Source: Arthrobacter sp. StoSoilB5 (GTDB taxonomy: Bacteria > Actinomycetota > Actinomycetes > Actinomycetales > Micrococcaceae). From it: a stretch of 64,000 nt of DNA. Numbering within the stretch: position 1 is the first letter of the stretch; each line of letters begins with the position of its first letter. Both the position numbers and the translations under genes were made by a program. Of the stretch, positions 8,441 to 17,428 are shown one piece after another. Below the pieces are notes generated by a model. The model had not been told where the DNA came from. It did no database searches and saw nothing but the letters and a program-made list of their open reading frames with translations. Location of the stretch: assembly GCF_019977235.1 (NCBI RefSeq), contig NZ_AP024646.1, forward strand, positions 2,976,001 through 3,040,000. The letters run 5' to 3'.

Positions 8441-8791
8441 CTATCTGAATTCAATGTCGTGCAGGGATTGGGGCTGACCCCGCTCTGCTTTGCGCTGAAC
8501 GCGCTTCTGGCGACGAACTTCCTGGCGGAAGGCTTTGGCCGTCAGGTAATCATGACGCATCTGCTCCGGCGAGGCAAAAATTGCGGAACCCGGCTCCGGG
8601 CGACCATCAGGGGCCTCAACATCGGAGGTTTCCGCGGCAGGAGAAATATGGCCGAAACGTTTCCCTGCGTCCCCTAATTCGTGAACAGTAGCCATGAACT
8701 TCCTGAACAACCGAAAACCCAGGGTCACATGGAGGAGCAACGAAAGGGCTATGAGCGCGATCCACAACAGGATCCAAAACCACCAAGGCAT
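8441..8791 (-). CDS. Small single-span membrane protein of unknown function
   Basis: A 116-residue protein that I cannot assign. One membrane helix forms the N-terminus (WWFWILLWIALIALSLLL), followed by a helical cytoplasmic part and a basic C-terminal coiled segment (RQEVRRQKRVQRKAERG). It sits between pafBC (9 bases away) and tatA (36 bases), on the same strand, so it is part of that transcript. The position invites a role with Tat export or the Paf genes, but the sequence alone does not show one. Confidence 0.75.
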   Translation of the reverse strand: MPWWFWILLWIALIALSLLLHVTLGFRLFRKFMATVHELGDAGKRFGHISPAAETSDVEAPDGRPEPGSAIFASPEQMRHDYLTAKAFRQEVRRQKRVQRKAERGQPQSLHDIEFR

Positions 8792-8800
8792 CTGAGTAGT

Positions 8801-10855
8801 CTAGCCAGCCGCGTTGTCCGGGGAGGAAACGGCGTCGTATTGGGCAGTGCCGTACTGGTCAGTGTCGTATTGCGCAAGGGCCGCTATGAGCCACGTCTGG
8901 GCTTCCTGGCGCAGCTCGGCAGGATCCAGCACGCGCACCGTTCCTCCGTGTTGGGACACAAACATGGGCAGCCATTCCACGTTTCCAAAGCGCACCTCAG
9001 CCAAGAGCCCACCGTTCGGCAATTCCGCGGTCCGCTCGGCGTAGTAGTCATCAGCCAAGCCAACGCCCTGCCGGGTCAACTCAAGCACCACCAGGACGTC
9101 GTCGTCGCTGGGAGTGAAAAGCCTCGCAGGAAAGTCTGCGTCAGCAGTTGCTGTTCCGGAGACGGCCCGGCCATTGGGCTCCAGGGATTGAACCCGGTCC
9201 AGCCGGAAATTGCGGAGTCCGGACTTGCTGTGGCAGTACGCCTCGAAGTACCACGTGTTGTCCAACGAGTAGAGCCTCAGGGGGTCCACGTCGCGTTCCG
9301 TTACCTCATCCCTTTGCGGGGAAAGGTAGTCCAGGCGCAGCTGTTGGCCATCCCTGATGGCGCGTGTAATGGTAGCGAACGCCTCCGATTGCTCGGGGGC
9401 TACTGATTGGCCGGCGACGGCACCCGCCATGCGGCCGGCCTGCCCTGCGGCACCCGTCAGTTTGATCGTCACTGACTCCAAGGCGCTTCCCGGTTCATCC
9501 TCAGGCAGACCTGCGAGTGCGGGCAGGTCACCGAGCATGGACAATCCAGTCAGCAACGCCGCGGCTTCGTCCTCGCTGAACCGCACAGGACGATTCAGGT
9601 CCAGGTGCTCCGTGATGTACACATGGTCGTTTTCCCATTGGATGTCCAGGAGGTCGTCCGGATAGCCCCCGGGCAGCCCGGAGCAGATCAGTATTTTGAG
9701 ATCGTCAATGAGGGCTTTGCGGCTGATGCCGAAGCGGTCCGCTACTTCCTGGACGTGCAGGCCTTGGTGGTGGACGAGGAACGGCACCAGCTGCAGCATG
9801 CGTGTGAGCTGGTCTTCGGACGTTCGTTTCCGCGATCGCTGCGCGCGCGCAGCCTCGGGGAATTCCACCGGGATGGCAGGAGACGCATTGAACGCGGCGG
9901 CGCTTTTGAGCCTGCGTACGACGGCGGCACGCAACTCGGCAGGCTCAGCCACCTTGACGTGGGGGCCGTACGAGGCCAGTTCCTCGGCAAGCTGCTCGGG
10001 ATCCCGGAATTCCACGACCACACGGTCCCGGCCGCCCTGGCCACTGTCAGCTTCTGTGGAAACAGCCCGCTTACGCAGTGCCAGCAGTCGGCCGGCGTCC
10101 ACGTCCATGACCGCCTGCTGCAAGGGAAGTTCGTTAAGTGAGTCCAGCTCAGCGCGGGCGTTGAAACCTGCAGGCGGCTCGAAGGAACTCCCCGGTATGG
10201 CCGAGACGGCGCTGGTCATCCTCGACAACCTGAAGATCCTCTTGGCTGCCCTCCCCCGGTCCAATCCCACGAGGTACCACTGTCCGAACCGGCTTCCCAG
10301 GCCCCAGGGCTCCACTTCGCGGACTTCTTCACGCCCGGTGCTTCCGGCGAGGTAGCCGAAGCGGACCGCATGCCGGCCGTGCATCGCCGCCACGACGTCG
10401 TCGAATGCTTGCCCAGCGGGCTTGATCCGCGGCTGGACGCCGGCAGGCAGGTCGACGTCGGTGAATCCACCGGCGGCCTGCAGCTTCCGGACGGCGTTGA
10501 CTGCGGCGTTGCCGAGTGCAGCCCGTTCCCACAACTGGGCGGCCAGCAGGAGGACTGTGCATTCAGCCGGCGTCAGGCTGACATCAGGAAGTCTGTTGGA
10601 ATCCTTGCCGATGCGGTATCGGGTTGATGCCGGGTCGTCGCCCCCAAAGGCGCGGGGGTCCGTGAGAGTCTCGATCTCAAAGCCGAACTGCTTCAGTTCC
10701 GCTTTGTCGCGCTCGAACATCCGCCCGAAGGCGACATCGTTTTCGGCGGAGTCGTGATAGACCTTTTCCCGCAGGACAGCGCGCGGAAGGCCCACCCTGG
10801 TGTTGAGCAAGGCAAGCAGGAGGTTCAGGAGTCGTTCAGTGCGGGATGCGGACAC
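8801..10855 (-). CDS. pafBC: PafBC, fused WYL-domain DNA-damage transcription activator
   Basis: PafB and PafC activate the LexA/RecA-independent DNA-damage response of Actinobacteria, and also many proteasome-linked genes. Here both are one chain of about 684 residues: N-terminal winged helix (SASRTERLLNLLLALLNT), a WYL domain (RFGYLAG through WYLVGLDRG), a second winged helix (VQEVADRFGISRKALIDDL), a second WYL domain (RLDYLSPQRD through RNFRLDRV) and a C-terminal region. The N-terminal half is PafB-like and the second half PafC-like, as in the Arthrobacter aurescens protein of known structure. The frame opens at GTG 10903, but a terminator-like hairpin covers those codons and the conserved fold begins at GTG 10855, so that start is preferred. 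Confidence 0.92.
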   Translation of the reverse strand: MSASRTERLLNLLLALLNTRVGLPRAVLREKVYHDSAENDVAFGRMFERDKAELKQFGFEIETLTDPRAFGGDDPASTRYRIGKDSNRLPDVSLTPAECTVLLLAAQLWERAALGNAAVNAVRKLQAAGGFTDVDLPAGVQPRIKPAGQAFDDVVAAMHGRHAVRFGYLAGSTGREEVREVEPWGLGSRFGQWYLVGLDRGRAAKRIFRLSRMTSAVSAIPGSSFEPPAGFNARAELDSLNELPLQQAVMDVDAGRLLALRKRAVSTEADSGQGGRDRVVVEFRDPEQLAEELASYGPHVKVAEPAELRAAVVRRLKSAAAFNASPAIPVEFPEAARAQRSRKRTSEDQLTRMLQLVPFLVHHQGLHVQEVADRFGISRKALIDDLKILICSGLPGGYPDDLLDIQWENDHVYITEHLDLNRPVRFSEDEAAALLTGLSMLGDLPALAGLPEDEPGSALESVTIKLTGAAGQAGRMAGAVAGQSVAPEQSEAFATITRAIRDGQQLRLDYLSPQRDEVTERDVDPLRLYSLDNTWYFEAYCHSKSGLRNFRLDRVQSLEPNGRAVSGTATADADFPARLFTPSDDDVLVVLELTRQGVGLADDYYAERTAELPNGGLLAEVRFGNVEWLPMFVSQHGGTVRVLDPAELRQEAQTWLIAALAQYDTDQYGTAQYDAVSSPDNAAG

Positions 10856-10890
10856 GCTTGCTACGTTACTAAAGTCCTGGGCGAAAGCAG

Positions 10891-10935
10891 CAAGGCGCGT
10901 CACCGCCCGGCAAAGCCGGAAGGTAACGCGCCTTG
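10891..10935 (-). terminator. Hairpin after the cytosolic FKBP gene
   Basis: A 14-bp stem with one G-U-type mismatch (10891-10904 with 10922-10935) encloses 17 bases. It lies 16 bases past the FKBP stop in the minus direction. The T-run after it is weak, so it may attenuate rather than stop read-through into pafBC. Confidence 0.5.
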
Positions 10936-10951
10936 TCAGGAAGCTTGCGTC

Positions 10952-11347
10952 CTAGCGGACAGCTACGAGGTCAACCACGAAGATCAAGGCCTCGTTGGGC
11001 TTGATCGCTCCGCCAGCGCCACGGGATCCATACGCCAGCTCTGAAGGGATTTCCAGGCGTCGACGGCCGCCAACCTTCATACCCAGCAGGCCCTGGTCCC
11101 AGCCCTGGATGACCTGGCCTACGCCAACACGGAAGTCCAGCGGTGCGCCACGGCCCCAGGAAGCGTCGAACTCTTCGCCCGTGGACCAGGCGACGCCAAC
11201 GTAGTGGGTGGAAACGGTATCGCCGGCCTTGGCCTCGGCGCCGGAACCTTCGATGAGGTCCGTGATGACGAGTTCGGTGGGGACATCGCCTTCCGGGAAG
11301 TCGATTTCCGGCTTGGTGCGGTCGAAGTCACGCTGACCAAATGACAT
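10952..11347 (-). CDS. FKBP-type peptidyl-prolyl cis-trans isomerase, cytosolic
   Basis: A single-domain FK506-binding-type prolyl isomerase of 131 residues. Typical landmarks are GDTVSTHYVGV, the active-site strand with FDASWGRG, QVIQGWDQGLLGM, and LAYGSRGAG near the end. There is no signal peptide, so it is cytosolic. The open frame extends to 11635, but the ATG at 11347 is chosen because AAGGAG stands 7 bases upstream and family proteins begin there. It is adjacent to a second, exported FKBP gene upstream on the same strand. Confidence 0.92.
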   Translation of the reverse strand: MSFGQRDFDRTKPEIDFPEGDVPTELVITDLIEGSGAEAKAGDTVSTHYVGVAWSTGEEFDASWGRGAPLDFRVGVGQVIQGWDQGLLGMKVGGRRRLEIPSELAYGSRGAGGAIKPNEALIFVVDLVAVR

Positions 11348-11414
11348 GGTTGCTCCTTGGTTTGGGGGATGAATGGTGTCAGGAACAAGCTTAGCCAGCC
11401 TGATTATGTGGCTG

Positions 11415-12344
11415 CTACTTGACGCCGAGGATGTCAACGACGAAGACGAGATCGCCCTTGGCTTCACCCTGTCCGGCCGCGCCGTAAGCAAGGTCCTGCG
11501 GGATAACCAACAGGACCCGGGAGCCGATCGTCTTGCCTTCCAGGCCCTGGGTCCAGCCCTTGATGACGCCCGAGAGCGCGAAGCTCGCTGTCTGCCCGCG
11601 GTCAAAGCTCGAGTCGAACTTCTGGCCGCCCACAAGATTGACGCCGACGTAGTTGACGGTCAGGGTGTCAGTTGCCTTGACGGCAGCGCCGGAACCCTTG
11701 ATCAGGTCCTGGGCGATGAGTTCCTTCGGAGCGGCTGCGCCGTCAACGGAGATCTGCGGGATGCCCTTGTCGTCTTCCTTGACGGTTGGGAGCCCAGCCG
11801 GAGGGGTAATGGTCTCGCCTTCCGGCTTCGACAGAACCGGTGCCGCCTCTTTGGCGGAAAGCAGCTTGAAAACGACCAACTGCGTTGAGCCCGCTGCCGC
11901 CCCAGTGGCGGCCGAGCCCGGTGCGGCGAAAGCGATGTGTGAGCCGATCTTGGCGCCGACAATGGCGTTGTAGATCAGTTCGTTGCCCTTCTTGAGCTCG
12001 TCATTCAGCTCAATGGGCTGCGGACCATTCTTGTAGACATCTTCAACGGTCTTGCCGTCGTTGCCGTCTACGGCGATATACGCGAGTTCGGCTACCTGGC
12101 CGGCCTTGATGCGATCTCCGTCGCCTTCGCTGACTACCTTGATGGTGGGTTCAGTGACGGTGAGCGGCTTGGTGAAGTCCAGGCCGGGTGCTTTGTCGTC
12201 TCCGTTGTCCGTTACCTTGACGGAATCAAGTTTGGAGACATCGCCGGATGACTGGCTGGTGGGCTCGGCGGCTGGCGTGCCCCCTCCCCCGCACGCGGTG
12301 ATGAGCAGCAGGGCAGGAAGAAGAATTGCTAGGAGTCGGCGCAC
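11415..12344 (-). CDS. Exported FKBP-type prolyl isomerase lipoprotein with two FKBP domains
   Basis: A 309-residue predicted lipoprotein isomerase. The N-terminus is RRLLAILLPALLLITAC, with a lipobox LITAC, so the cysteine should be lipidated and the protein anchored outside the membrane. After a linker there is a degenerate first FKBP-like domain (about residues 85-180, with AGQVAELAYIAVDG) and a canonical second domain (about 215-309, with LTVNYVGVNLVGG, GVIKGWTQGLEGK and LAYGAAGQG). The first domain has lost most active-site residues. The start is assigned to GTG 12344 from the signal peptide; the frame remains open to 12434 and no strong ribosome-binding site decides it. Confidence 0.87.
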   Translation of the reverse strand: MRRLLAILLPALLLITACGGGGTPAAEPTSQSSGDVSKLDSVKVTDNGDDKAPGLDFTKPLTVTEPTIKVVSEGDGDRIKAGQVAELAYIAVDGNDGKTVEDVYKNGPQPIELNDELKKGNELIYNAIVGAKIGSHIAFAAPGSAATGAAAGSTQLVVFKLLSAKEAAPVLSKPEGETITPPAGLPTVKEDDKGIPQISVDGAAAPKELIAQDLIKGSGAAVKATDTLTVNYVGVNLVGGQKFDSSFDRGQTASFALSGVIKGWTQGLEGKTIGSRVLLVIPQDLAYGAAGQGEAKGDLVFVVDILGVK

Positions 12345-12473
12345 AAAAAAGACACTTTCGTCGGGGCAAAGGACACTCGGAAAGGCGCATGGCAGATCCA
12401 AGGCAATGGCCTCTTGGTAAGAGGCCACAGTCAAGAATAGCCGGTGAAGCTGGGAGTCCCCTCAGAAAACCCG

Positions 12474-13838
12474 TTAGCCCATGGAGTCAAGGAGCGCATC
12501 AACGCGGTCATCCACGCTGCGGAACGGGTCCTTGCAGAGGATCGTCTGGTGTGCGCGGTCGTTGAGCTTCAAATGAACCCAGTCAACCGTGTAGTCGCGT
12601 CCAAGTTCCTGCGCCCTGCGGACGAAGTCGCCCCGCAGCTTTGCCCTGGTGGTCTGTGGAGGAGTATCCACGGCGTCCTTGACCTCGGTTTCAGGGACCA
12701 GGCGCCGCGCGGCGTCGCGTGACTGCAACAGGAAGAAGAGACCGCGCTGCCGTGAAATGTCGTGGTAGGTAAGATCCAGCTGGGCAATGCGTGGGGAGTC
12801 CAGGCTGAGGTCGTGCCGGCGCATGTAAGAATCCATCAGCTTCTTCTTGATGGCCCAGTCCACCTCGGTATCGATGGTGCTGGTATCGCCGCTTTCAATG
12901 GCGTCCAGTGTCCGCTCCCAGAGATCAAGAATGAGCGGCACATGGGCGTTGTGTGCGCCGTTCGCGGCCACAAACTCCTTGACCTTTGCCAGGTACTCCC
13001 GCTGGATATCAAGGGCCGACAGTTGCCTGCCGTTGGCCAGGCGTACCAAGGCGCTGCCCGAAAGGTCATGGGATATTTCGCGGATGCTGCGGATGGGGTT
13101 TTCCATTCGCATGTCCCGCATGATCACGCCTGCCTCTATCATTCGCAGGATGAGATCCACCGTACCCACTTTGAGGAGTGTGGAGGTTTCAGACATGTTG
13201 GAATCACCAACGATCACATGGAGCCTGCGGTAGAACTCGGCATCGGCGTGCGGCTCGTCGCGGGTGTTGATGATGGGCCGGGACCTGGTGGTGGCGGAGG
13301 ACACGCCCTCCCAGATGTGGTCGGCCCGCTGCGAAAAGGCGAAGGTTGCACCGTGGGGCGTCTTCAGGACTTTGCCCGCTCCTGCGATGAGCTGACGGGT
13401 CACGAGGAACGGGATAAGAATCTCGGCCAGCCTGGAAAACTCACCCCGGCGGGGTATGAGGTAATTCTCGTGGCTGCCGTAGGAGTTTCCGGCAGAGTCG
13501 GTGTTGTTCTTGAAGAGGTAGACAGTTCCGTTGAAACCCTCAGCAGCGAGGCGGGCCTGGGCTTCATCGACGAGGTCGTCCAGGATGAGCTCCCCTGCCC
13601 TGTCGTGGGCGATGAGCTGCGCGAGGTCATCACATTCTGCGGTGGCGTATTCCGGGTGCGAACCAACGTCCAGATACAGGCGTGAGCCATTGGTCAGGAA
13701 GACGTTCGAAGACCTGCCCCAGCTCACCACCTTGCGGAACAAGTAGCGGGCCACTTCTTCGGGGGCCAAGGGACGTGAGTCGGGGCTGGAATAGGAAATT
13801 CCAAATTCCGTCTCGATGCCGAATATGCGCTTGTCCAT
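12474..13838 (-). CDS. pafA: Pup--protein ligase PafA
   Basis: PafA joins the C-terminal glutamate of deamidated Pup to lysines of target proteins, using ATP. The 454-residue protein starts [14 protein letters not shown], the conserved nucleotide-binding strand of the carboxylate-amine ligase fold shared with Dop. [18 protein letters not shown] contains the catalytic aspartate, and [18 protein letters not shown] forms part of the active-site cradle. Length matches the family (about 450-480). The start has GAGGAGG 6 bases upstream. It lies 1 base after prcA and is the last gene of the proteasome operon. Confidence 0.97.
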   Translation of the reverse strand: MDKRIFGIETEFGISYSSPDSRPLAPEEVARYLFRKVVSWGRSSNVFLTNGSRLYLDVGSHPEYATAECDDLAQLIAHDRAGELILDDLVDEAQARLAAEGFNGTVYLFKNNTDSAGNSYGSHENYLIPRRGEFSRLAEILIPFLVTRQLIAGAGKVLKTPHGATFAFSQRADHIWEGVSSATTRSRPIINTRDEPHADAEFYRRLHVIVGDSNMSETSTLLKVGTVDLILRMIEAGVIMRDMRMENPIRSIREISHDLSGSALVRLANGRQLSALDIQREYLAKVKEFVAANGAHNAHVPLILDLWERTLDAIESGDTSTIDTEVDWAIKKKLMDSYMRRHDLSLDSPRIAQLDLTYHDISRQRGLFFLLQSRDAARRLVPETEVKDAVDTPPQTTRAKLRGDFVRRAQELGRDYTVDWVHLKLNDRAHQTILCKDPFRSVDDRVDALLDSMG

Positions 13839-13839
13839 C

Positions 13840-14547
13840 TCAAGCCTCCTCTGTGAGCAGCTGTGTCATGTCCTCGGGACGCAGACGCCGGAAAGCCCGG
13901 CGGGAACCCCGGTGGCTCTCCGAAGCGCGGTCCAGGACAGCGGCTTCGACGGCCGTAGCCGGAAGGGCGTCGGCTTCCTTGTCTGCCGCCAAAGCGCGCA
14001 AAGCCAGCCGCATTGCCCCAGCAAAACCAAGCTCAGGCTCCCAAGCCCCGCTAACGACGTCGGAAATCTGGTCGGCAAGGCCGCCCATCACCACAAAGCC
14101 GTTCTCGTCGGCAATCGAACCATCAAAGGTGAGCCGGTACAGGTGGTCCTGCTCCTGCGTCAGGCCTACCTCAGCCACGGCCAGTTCCACTTCAAAGGGC
14201 TTTTGTTCGGCCGTGAACACGGCGCCAAGGCTCTGCGCGTACACGCTGGCCAACCCCCGCGCGGTCACGTCTTCGCGATCGTAGGAGTAGCCACGGACGT
14301 CCGCATACCGTACGCCGGCCTGGCGCAAGCTTTCGAACTCGTTGTACTTGCCCACTGCCGCGAAGGCTATTTTGTCGTAGATCTCGCCGATTTTGTGCAG
14401 CGACGGTGACGGATTCTCAGCGATCAGCGCGATGCCGTCCGCGCAACTGATCACCACTACGGAACGTCCGCGGGCTATGCCCTTCCGTGCAAAGTCCGCA
14501 CGGTCCTTCATCAACTGTTCGGGCGAGACATAGAACTGCTGCGTCAT
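13840..14547 (-). CDS. prcA: 20S proteasome alpha subunit PrcA
   Basis: The alpha subunit forms the outer gated rings of the bacterial 20S proteasome and the docking surface for ARC/Mpa. The 235-residue protein starts [22 protein letters not shown], the family N-terminus, and continues with [12 protein letters not shown] and a standard Ntn-fold core. It lacks the N-terminal threonine nucleophile, as expected. The frame extends 9 codons upstream, but the ATG at 14547 has GGGAGG at a good distance. It begins one base after the prcB stop, so alpha and beta subunits are translationally coupled. Confidence 0.96.
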   Translation of the reverse strand: MTQQFYVSPEQLMKDRADFARKGIARGRSVVVISCADGIALIAENPSPSLHKIGEIYDKIAFAAVGKYNEFESLRQAGVRYADVRGYSYDREDVTARGLASVYAQSLGAVFTAEQKPFEVELAVAEVGLTQEQDHLYRLTFDGSIADENGFVVMGGLADQISDVVSGAWEPELGFAGAMRLALRALAADKEADALPATAVEAAVLDRASESHRGSRRAFRRLRPEDMTQLLTEEA

Positions 14548-14548
14548 C

Positions 14549-15358
14549 TCAGGCCTCCCGTCCGGCGATGGCACGGGATTCGACGATGGTACCAGCTATC
14601 GCAGCCAAGTCCCGTTCGGGTACCCGGCGGTTGCCGGCACGGTTGACGGTGTACACCACGGGCCACAGCTGACGGACAGGGTCCGGGCCGCCCGTTGCGG
14701 AGTCGTCGTCTGCGGCGTCGTAAAGCGCCTCTACCGCTACGGCGACAGCTTGCTCTTCCGAGAGGTTGGGTTTCCAAAGTTTTTTCAGCGCACCCCGCGC
14801 AAAGACTGAACCCGAACCCACGGAGTGGTGTTCCTGTTCCTCATAGCGCCCACCAGTGACGTCGTAGGAGAACAGCCGTCCGGTGCCTGATACTTGGTCG
14901 AAGCCGGCAAACAAGGGAATTACTGCCATTCCCTGCATTGCCATGGGGAGGTTGCCGCGGATCATGGCACCCAAACGGTTGGCCTTGCCAACCAGGCTGA
15001 GGAGGGTGCCCTCAATCTTCTCGTAATGCTCCAGTTCCACTTGGAAGAGCCGCGTAATGTCGATCGCCAGGCCAGCTGTACCGGCAATGCCCAGCACCGA
15101 ATACTGGTCCGCGGGAAAGACCTTCTCAATGTGCCTGCTGGCGATCACGTTTCCCATGGTTGCCCGCCGGTCCCCCGCCATCAGCACGCCACCGGCATAC
15201 GTCAAGGCGACGATCGTGGTTGCGTGCGGCGAGGACGGTACGGTGCCGGCCGGCAACGTTTGGTTGAAGGGAAGGAGTTCGGGACGCGAGCGTTGAAGGT
15301 GCTCCGTGAATGAAGACGTTGCCTGGGTGGCCAGGGGGCCGGTTGATGGGTCCTGCAT
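14549..15358 (-). CDS. prcB: 20S proteasome beta subunit PrcB
   Basis: The beta subunit carries the proteolytic activity of the 20S core. The 269-residue precursor has a propeptide of about 46 residues that is removed autocatalytically in front of TTIVAL; the exposed threonine 47 is the nucleophile. [10 protein letters not shown] and the downstream lysine/serine region follow the Ntn-hydrolase pattern. The frame is open to 15541, but the ATG at 15358 has GAAGGAG 7 bases upstream and fits the family. It lies between pup (79 bases) and prcA (1 base). Confidence 0.96.
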   Translation of the reverse strand: MQDPSTGPLATQATSSFTEHLQRSRPELLPFNQTLPAGTVPSSPHATTIVALTYAGGVLMAGDRRATMGNVIASRHIEKVFPADQYSVLGIAGTAGLAIDITRLFQVELEHYEKIEGTLLSLVGKANRLGAMIRGNLPMAMQGMAVIPLFAGFDQVSGTGRLFSYDVTGGRYEEQEHHSVGSGSVFARGALKKLWKPNLSEEQAVAVAVEALYDAADDDSATGGPDPVRQLWPVVYTVNRAGNRRVPERDLAAIAGTIVESRAIAGREA

Positions 15359-15437
15359 TGCTGCACTCCTTCGACTCTGCATTCCGATGCCCGGTGGCCT
15401 CGCGCCAGCCGGGCAGTACATGGTGTGTCGGGTCCGC

Positions 15438-15641
15438 TTACTGGCCGCCCTTTTGGACGAAGGCCCTGACGAACTCTTCAGCGTTGGATTCCAGGACGCC
15501 GTCGATTTCGTCAAGGAGGTCGTCCACACCTTGGGTGGCATCCGAGGCCTGGGCTTCGGGTGCTGCCGGTGGGGCCTCCGGGACGTCGACTTCAGTCTCG
15601 GTGTCCCGTGACTGCGGTTGCTGTTGCTCCTGAGCTGCCAT
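15438..15641 (-). CDS. pup: Prokaryotic ubiquitin-like protein Pup
   Basis: Pup is the small disordered tag that marks proteins for the bacterial proteasome. The 67-residue protein is Gln/Glu/Pro rich at the N-terminus, has the ARC-binding helix region ([19 protein letters not shown]), and ends in GGQ. The final glutamine must be deamidated by Dop before PafA can use it. The ATG at 15641 has GGGAG upstream and gives the family length; the longer frame to 15737 is not used. It sits between dop and prcB in the standard order. Confidence 0.97.
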   Translation of the reverse strand: MAAQEQQQPQSRDTETEVDVPEAPPAAPEAQASDATQGVDDLLDEIDGVLESNAEEFVRAFVQKGGQ

Positions 15642-15758
15642 TTCTATCTCCCTACTGTCAGCCCCCGTTTGTGGGGACTTCCTACTGCCATATTGCCACG
15701 CCATGGGCTGCTGCGCCCGGCTTTGCCAGGGCACCATTTTTGCTCGTGGCTGAATGCC

Positions 15759-17378
15759 TCAGCTCTTGGGCGGCGGCGGTTTTTGACCCAGCAATTCGGC
15801 CAGGAACGAGCCAGCGTCCTGGTGCCTGTCAAAGAGTGCACCGGTCAGCGCCCGGGTTCCCCGCAGTGGTTCCCGGGTGGGGACGCGCTGCAGCTTCCCG
15901 AGTCCCGGAACATCGAAGATTACCGAGTCCCAACTGGCGCCGACAACGTCTTTGCCGAAGGTTGAAACACACCGTCCGCGGAAGTACGCGCGAGTGTCCG
16001 ACGGCGGTTCGCCCACCGCCCGGGCGATCTCGGCGTCGTCAACGATTCGGGCCATCCTGTCCTTGGACAGCAACCTGTAATAGAGGCCCTTCTCTGGCCG
16101 TATATCTGACCACTGGAGATCTACCAACCCGAGCCTGGCGTCGTCCCAACCAAGGCCGTCCCGGTTTCGGTAGCCCTCAAGGAGCGACTTCTTCGCCACC
16201 CACTCAACGGATGGCGCCGCGGCAGCAGGATCGCTGCCAAGTACTGACAACGTCGATTCCCAGCGCTCCAGGAGGGCGTGCGTGTGCCCGTCGCCAGTGA
16301 CCGAATCGGCAACTCCGGTCTCTTGCGCCAGCTTCGCCGCCGCCTCGTAGTACATCCACTGGATGTCCAGAGCGGTTACCCTGCGTCCGTCCAACAGCCG
16401 GACCGTAGTGGCCAGGGTTGTGTCATGGCTGATGGCCTGCAGCGCCTGGACGGGTTCGTGGACTTCGATCCGGGGTGCCTGGCCTGCCTCGATGAGGCTG
16501 AGAACCATGGCCGTGGTGCCGAACTTCAGGTAGTTGGAAACCTGGCTGAGGTTCGCGTCACCGATGATGACATGGAGCCGACGGTACTTATCCGCCGTCG
16601 CGTGTGGCTCGTCCCTGGTGTTGATGATGGGGCGTCGGATGGTAGTTTCAAGGCCAACCTCAGCCTCGAAGAAGTCTGCCCGTTGGCTGATCTGGTAGCC
16701 GGCAGTGGAACTGTCTTGTCCGATCCCCACACGTCCGGCCCCACAAACCACCTGCCGGGACACAAAGAACGGTATGAGCCCCCGGATGATGTCACCAAAG
16801 GGAACGGACCGGGGCATGAGGTAGTTCTCGTGCGAGCCATAGGACACCGATTTGTTGTCAGTGTTGTTCTTGTAGAGGTTGATCGGCGGAAGGCTCGTGT
16901 CCGCCGCTACTTTCCTCACGGTGGCTAGGGCTACGAGATCGCCGGCGGCATCCCAGGCAACCGCGTCCCTTGGGTTGGTAACCTCCGGGCTCGAGTACTC
17001 CGGGTGCGCATGGTCTACGTAAAGGCGTGCACCGTTGCCAAGGACCATGTTCATGAGGAGCGAACCGGATTCGTCCTGGCCATCCAGTTCCAACTCCTGG
17101 CGACCATACGCCAACGCTACTGCCTCGGCGTCGAGCACTGGCGGCTGGTCAGTCAGCTGGCTGGGATCGGCGCTTGCCCGGTCCACGGTCCAGCCGCGGG
17201 CATCGTGCAAAGGTTCTTCGTCCGTGTAGTCCCATCGGGTTTCCGCTCCACCGGCGGCGCGTTGCCGGGTAACCGTGGCATAGGCCTGGATAATCCGGGC
17301 GGACATCATGGTGGCGTTGGCCCCCGGCGCCGATGGCGCATGGATTCCATACTCGGTTTCGGAACCCATGACGCGCAT
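15759..17378 (-). CDS. dop: Pup deamidase/depupylase Dop
   Basis: Dop deamidates the C-terminal glutamine of Pup and also removes Pup from tagged proteins. It is a PafA paralogue. The protein starts MRVMGSETEYGIHAP, has LYVDHAHPEYSSPE with the catalytic aspartate, and [18 protein letters not shown] in the shared fold. With the ATG at 17378 it has 539 residues. An upstream in-frame GTG at 17432 overlaps the arc stop codon (GTGA), which would add 18 residues and couple translation; the family N-terminus favours 17378, but this is not settled. The stop is 117 bases before pup. Confidence 0.95.
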   Translation of the reverse strand: MRVMGSETEYGIHAPSAPGANATMMSARIIQAYATVTRQRAAGGAETRWDYTDEEPLHDARGWTVDRASADPSQLTDQPPVLDAEAVALAYGRQELELDGQDESGSLLMNMVLGNGARLYVDHAHPEYSSPEVTNPRDAVAWDAAGDLVALATVRKVAADTSLPPINLYKNNTDNKSVSYGSHENYLMPRSVPFGDIIRGLIPFFVSRQVVCGAGRVGIGQDSSTAGYQISQRADFFEAEVGLETTIRRPIINTRDEPHATADKYRRLHVIIGDANLSQVSNYLKFGTTAMVLSLIEAGQAPRIEVHEPVQALQAISHDTTLATTVRLLDGRRVTALDIQWMYYEAAAKLAQETGVADSVTGDGHTHALLERWESTLSVLGSDPAAAAPSVEWVAKKSLLEGYRNRDGLGWDDARLGLVDLQWSDIRPEKGLYYRLLSKDRMARIVDDAEIARAVGEPPSDTRAYFRGRCVSTFGKDVVGASWDSVIFDVPGLGKLQRVPTREPLRGTRALTGALFDRHQDAGSFLAELLGQKPPPPKS

Positions 17379-17428
17379 GGCGCCGCCAACAGGCAACCTC
17401 TCGCCGGGCACGCCCTCGGTTCGGGCCG

